A stretch of 8,088 bases of DNA from Micavibrio sp. UBA1672 (lineage in GTDB: Bacteria; Pseudomonadota; Alphaproteobacteria; Micavibrionales; Micavibrionaceae), in NCBI GenBank assembly GCA_002320665.1, contig DCKO01000089.1, positions 41,658-49,745 on the forward strand. Direction: 5' to 3'. This document shows positions 6,207 through 8,088 of the stretch, in pieces (position 1 is the stretch's first letter; the number at the start of each line of letters is the position of its first letter). Both the position numbers and the translations under genes were made by a program. The notes under the pieces are model-generated. The model saw only the letters and a list, made by a program, of their open reading frames with translations, made no database searches and was not told the DNA's origin.

Positions 6207-6956
6207 ATGCAGACAGCTCGATTGCTCCAAACATTAAAACGATGCCTTAAGTCAGAAGGAAAGACATATGCGGATGTTGCAAAAACGCTGGAATTATCAG
6301 AGGCAAGCGTAAAACGCATGTTCTCGGAGCAGCATTTTTCTTTGCAGAGATTAGATAGTATATGCCACATGCTTGGCATGGAAATCAGTGATCTGGTAAG
6401 GAAAATGGATGCCGAGCAGGCAAGCGTGGAACAACTGACCCATAGCCAAGAATCAGAAATTATTCAGGACATTTCATTAATACTTGTCACGGTTTGTGTC
6501 TTTAACCACTGGACGCTAGAAGATATCACGCAATACTTCACCCTTAGCGAGGAAGAATGTGTTTTAAAATTACTCAAGCTGGATAAGATCGGTGTTATTC
6601 AATTGCTTCCGCAAAATAGAATTAAACTCCTGATTAGTCCTAACTTTTCATGGATAGAAAACGGCCCGTTTGAATGCTTCTTTCGTGAGCATGTGGGGCA
6701 GGAATATTTTAACAGCAGTTTCCAAGGCGAGCATAGATGTTTGCGTGTTTTGAACGGGGCTCTTTCTAAGGTAAGCGCAGTGGAGTTTCAACGAAAATTA
6801 CTGCGATTGGCCAGAGAGTTCAGCTATATAGCACGCGAAGAAGCAACTTTACCGATTGAAAATCGGGAGGGGGTGACGTTGGTTTTGGCGATGCGTAATT
6901 GGGATTACGGATTATTTGATCACTTAATCCGCCCTGAATATAAGCGGAAATTATGA
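6207..6956 (+). CDS. Xre-family (Cro/CI-type HTH) transcriptional regulator
   Basis: The 249-residue protein has an N-terminal Cro/CI-type helix-turn-helix at about residues 20-41 (TYADVAKTLELSEASVKRMF), with supporting helices to about residue 65. A second region at about 103-144 (from TLEDITQYF to RIKLLI) looks like a winged-helix fold. It is followed by FSWIENGPFECFFREHVGQEYF and a helical C-terminus with FQRKLLRLAREFSYI and GVTLVLAMRNW. I recall similar long Xre-type regulators in other proteobacteria, but not a characterised member. I chose ATG 6207 because GAGA lies 6 nt upstream and the HTH then starts at the usual distance. ATG 6195, ATG 6204 and TTG 6153 are in-frame alternatives. 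The gene is divergent from the psp-like operon, with 130 bp between start codons, so it probably regulates that operon and itself. No ligand-binding pocket or phospho-acceptor is recognisable. Confidence 0.85.
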   Translation: MQTARLLQTLKRCLKSEGKTYADVAKTLELSEASVKRMFSEQHFSLQRLDSICHMLGMEISDLVRKMDAEQASVEQLTHSQESEIIQDISLILVTVCVFNHWTLEDITQYFTLSEEECVLKLLKLDKIGVIQLLPQNRIKLLISPNFSWIENGPFECFFREHVGQEYFNSSFQGEHRCLRVLNGALSKVSAVEFQRKLLRLAREFSYIAREEATLPIENREGVTLVLAMRNWDYGLFDHLIRPEYKRKL

Positions 6957-7036
6957 TTCGACCAAGTCGTTCTAATAAAATTTTGAACTAAATCTGTGCT
7001 AAAAAGCTCAAGCCATATATCACGAAAAGCCATTTT

Positions 7037-7063
7037 ATTCTGCACGAAATCTGCACGCAGAAT
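7037..7063. repeat. Inverted and direct repeats upstream of the exosortase gene
   Basis: ATTCTGC (7037-7043) and GCAGAAT (7057-7063) form a perfect 7-bp inverted repeat with a 13-nt spacer. Within it CTGCACG occurs twice, at 7040-7046 and 7051-7057, spaced 11 bp start to start. CTGCAC appears again at 7095-7100. It lies 60 nt before the exosortase start in a 166-bp spacer that holds no other gene. An operator or a weak terminator for the Xre gene are both possible. Confidence 0.35.
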
Positions 7064-7115
7064 TATATAAAATTAAGAAAACATCTCATAAGTCCTGCAC
7101 ATGAATAAGTGACAA

Positions 7116-7121
7116 AGGAGG
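7116..7121 (+). promoter_or_regulatory. Strong Shine-Dalgarno unusually close to the exosortase start
   Basis: AGGAGG, part of AAAGGAGGT, lies only 1 nt before ATG 7123, where about 5-9 nt is usual. There is no other in-frame ATG nearby, and the upstream frame closes with TGA at 7102-7104. The match is strong but the spacing is poor. Confidence 0.55.
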
Positions 7122-7122
7122 T

Positions 7123-8088
7123 ATGAGATATTTAAAAACAACATACAAAGACTTTCATCTTCACCACATTATTTTGGGGCTAGCGGCATGTATACTGGCT
7201 TTTGATCCGGTTTTATGGCTGGTGGGCACATGGCAAGATCCATCTTATGATTCCAAAGGCTTTGTCGTTTTTGCACTTTGTGTGGGGCTGTTTATCTGGA
7301 GCATGAGCAGCAAAAAAGTTACGCAGTGCCCCATAGATAAGCACTTGCCCTTCATCCTGCTAGCGCTCTCAGCGCTCGTTAGATTGATCGGACAGGTCGC
7401 AGCCATAAATGTAATAGGGGCTTTGACATTGATGGTTGATGTCTTCGCCATAGCCAGCCTTTGCGGTCTTCAACACCGCAAAAGGGCAGTCTCACCACTC
7501 TGGCTGGCTATTTGTTTCCTCTTTGCGCTACCTCTAGAGCGCATCATCCAGCGCACCATTGGCTATTGCCTCCAAAACCTCTCGGCCAATGGTGCGTGTT
7601 CTTTCTTGCAAACCACATTTGATAACGTGCAGTGTCATGGCGTTCGCATCCTGATAAATGCACAAGATGTCATGGTGGATTTACCGTGTTCTGGCGCGCG
7701 TTCAGTATTATTGCTGCTGTTTTTCTTTTGTGTTTGCGCAGCAATATCACGATTTCGCATCCGTCATGCCTTATTGGGGTTGGTTATCACGCTGTGCTCG
7801 GCCCTGATTATGAACATGCTGCGTATTACTATTCTGGCTGTGGGGATTGCCTATCCGGTTGCCGGCATTGATGTTATGGCGCAGCCGGCACATGATCTGA
7901 TAGGGCTAGTCTTGCTTGGTGTAGGGAGCTTGCCGATCATCGTCATGGCACAGGCTTTTTACCGCACGCAAAAAACCAGACATACTGTACTCGATCAGGC
8001 CTTATGGTCAGTGCCCTACAGCATTCGCAATGATGCATGGTGGCTGGACCGCCCCAAGAATCGTAATCAAAAGGGTTCCGCTGTTTAT
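7123..8088 (+). CDS. Exosortase (Xrt family), 3' end beyond the window
   Basis: This frame is open for 322 codons and runs off the window. It encodes a multi-pass inner-membrane protein of the exosortase/archaeosortase family, cysteine transpeptidase-like enzymes that cut and transfer exported proteins bearing PEP-CTERM-type tails. All three catalytic positions are present: C189 in DLPCSGARS, R234 in NMLRITI, and H257 in PAHDLIG. The preceding segment with LPLERIIQRTIG (136-147) and the N-terminal WLVGTWQDPSYDSKG (32-46) also fit the family, and about eight hydrophobic segments are seen. A cytoplasmic tail after about residue 280 (YRTQKTRHTVLDQ and on) continues past the window. The DLPCSGAR form resembles what I recall of the subtype called exosortase T, but I cannot confirm this. 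No PEP-CTERM-like substrate is encoded here, so it probably lies downstream. The gene follows the Xre regulator on the same strand after 166 bp. Confidence 0.88.
   Translation, partial: MRYLKTTYKDFHLHHIILGLAACILAFDPVLWLVGTWQDPSYDSKGFVVFALCVGLFIWSMSSKKVTQCPIDKHLPFILLALSALVRLIGQVAAINVIGALTLMVDVFAIASLCGLQHRKRAVSPLWLAICFLFALPLERIIQRTIGYCLQNLSANGACSFLQTTFDNVQCHGVRILINAQDVMVDLPCSGARSVLLLLFFFCVCAAISRFRIRHALLGLVITLCSALIMNMLRITILAVGIAYPVAGIDVMAQPAHDLIGLVLLGVGSLPIIVMAQAFYRTQKTRHTVLDQALWSVPYSIRNDAWWLDRPKNRNQKGSAVY
7552..7596 (+). repeat. Perfect 12-bp inverted repeat inside the exosortase gene
   Basis: CGCACCATTGGC (7552-7563) and GCCAATGGTGCG (7585-7596) are exact reverse complements separated by 21 nt. 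A G-T pair can extend the stem at each end. It lies in the coding sequence for residues about 144-158, before the catalytic cysteine. The mRNA could form a stable hairpin there, or it may be a chance or protein-binding palindrome. Confidence 0.7.

Noticed and set aside
6959..6969. Small hairpin CGAC-CAA-GTCG after the Xre stop
   Set aside because: A 4-bp stem without a U-tract is too weak to call a terminator.
7632..7871. 79-codon plus-strand frame near the window end
   Set aside because: It is a frame-shifted reading of the exosortase core. The true frame carries the Cys, Arg and His motifs.
1..8088. CRISPR array, insertion sequence, or att repeat of the tRNA end
   Set aside because: No regularly spaced repeats, no transposase-like frame, and no second copy of the tRNA-Glu 3' sequence were seen.

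Overview
The window looks like a chromosomal stretch from a Gram-negative bacterium, most likely a proteobacterium and possibly an alphaproteobacterium. The support is indirect: a tRNA-Glu without an encoded CCA end, a PspA-type envelope-stress protein, a Ca2+-pump/antiporter pair and an exosortase. No ribosomal or marker gene is present to settle the lineage.

Layout: (1) 1-41 is the 3' part of a tRNA-Glu gene, followed by a small basic/acidic protein of unknown function (58-267, +). (2) 296-1246 (+) encodes a YrbG/CaxA-type Ca2+/Na+ antiporter. It converges on, and overlaps by 16 bp, the end of a P-type Ca2+-ATPase (1231-3885, -). The two genes form a calcium-efflux pair built from a secondary and a primary transporter. 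(3) 3886-4061 is intergenic and holds a -10-like box, an AT-rich inverted repeat and a GC-rich hairpin. (4) 4062-6076 (-) is a tight two-gene operon: a PspA/IM30-family coiled-coil protein followed after 2 nt by a large polytopic membrane protein of unknown function. (5) Across an AT-rich divergent region with a perfect 15-bp palindrome lies an Xre-type regulator gene (6207-6956, +), which probably controls itself and the psp operon. (6) After a 166-bp spacer with repeats, 7123 to the window end (+) is an open reading frame with the full Cys/Arg/His signature of an exosortase, cut off by the window edge. An unusually long perfect inverted repeat (12-bp arms) sits inside this gene.

Functionally the window is envelope-centred: calcium export across the inner membrane, a membrane-integrity (PspA-like) module with its own regulator, and a membrane transpeptidase-like enzyme for sorting exported proteins. 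The best candidate for an undescribed system is the PspA-like / 13-14-TM protein / Xre regulator triad, because it lacks the classical PspF, PspB and PspC partners.
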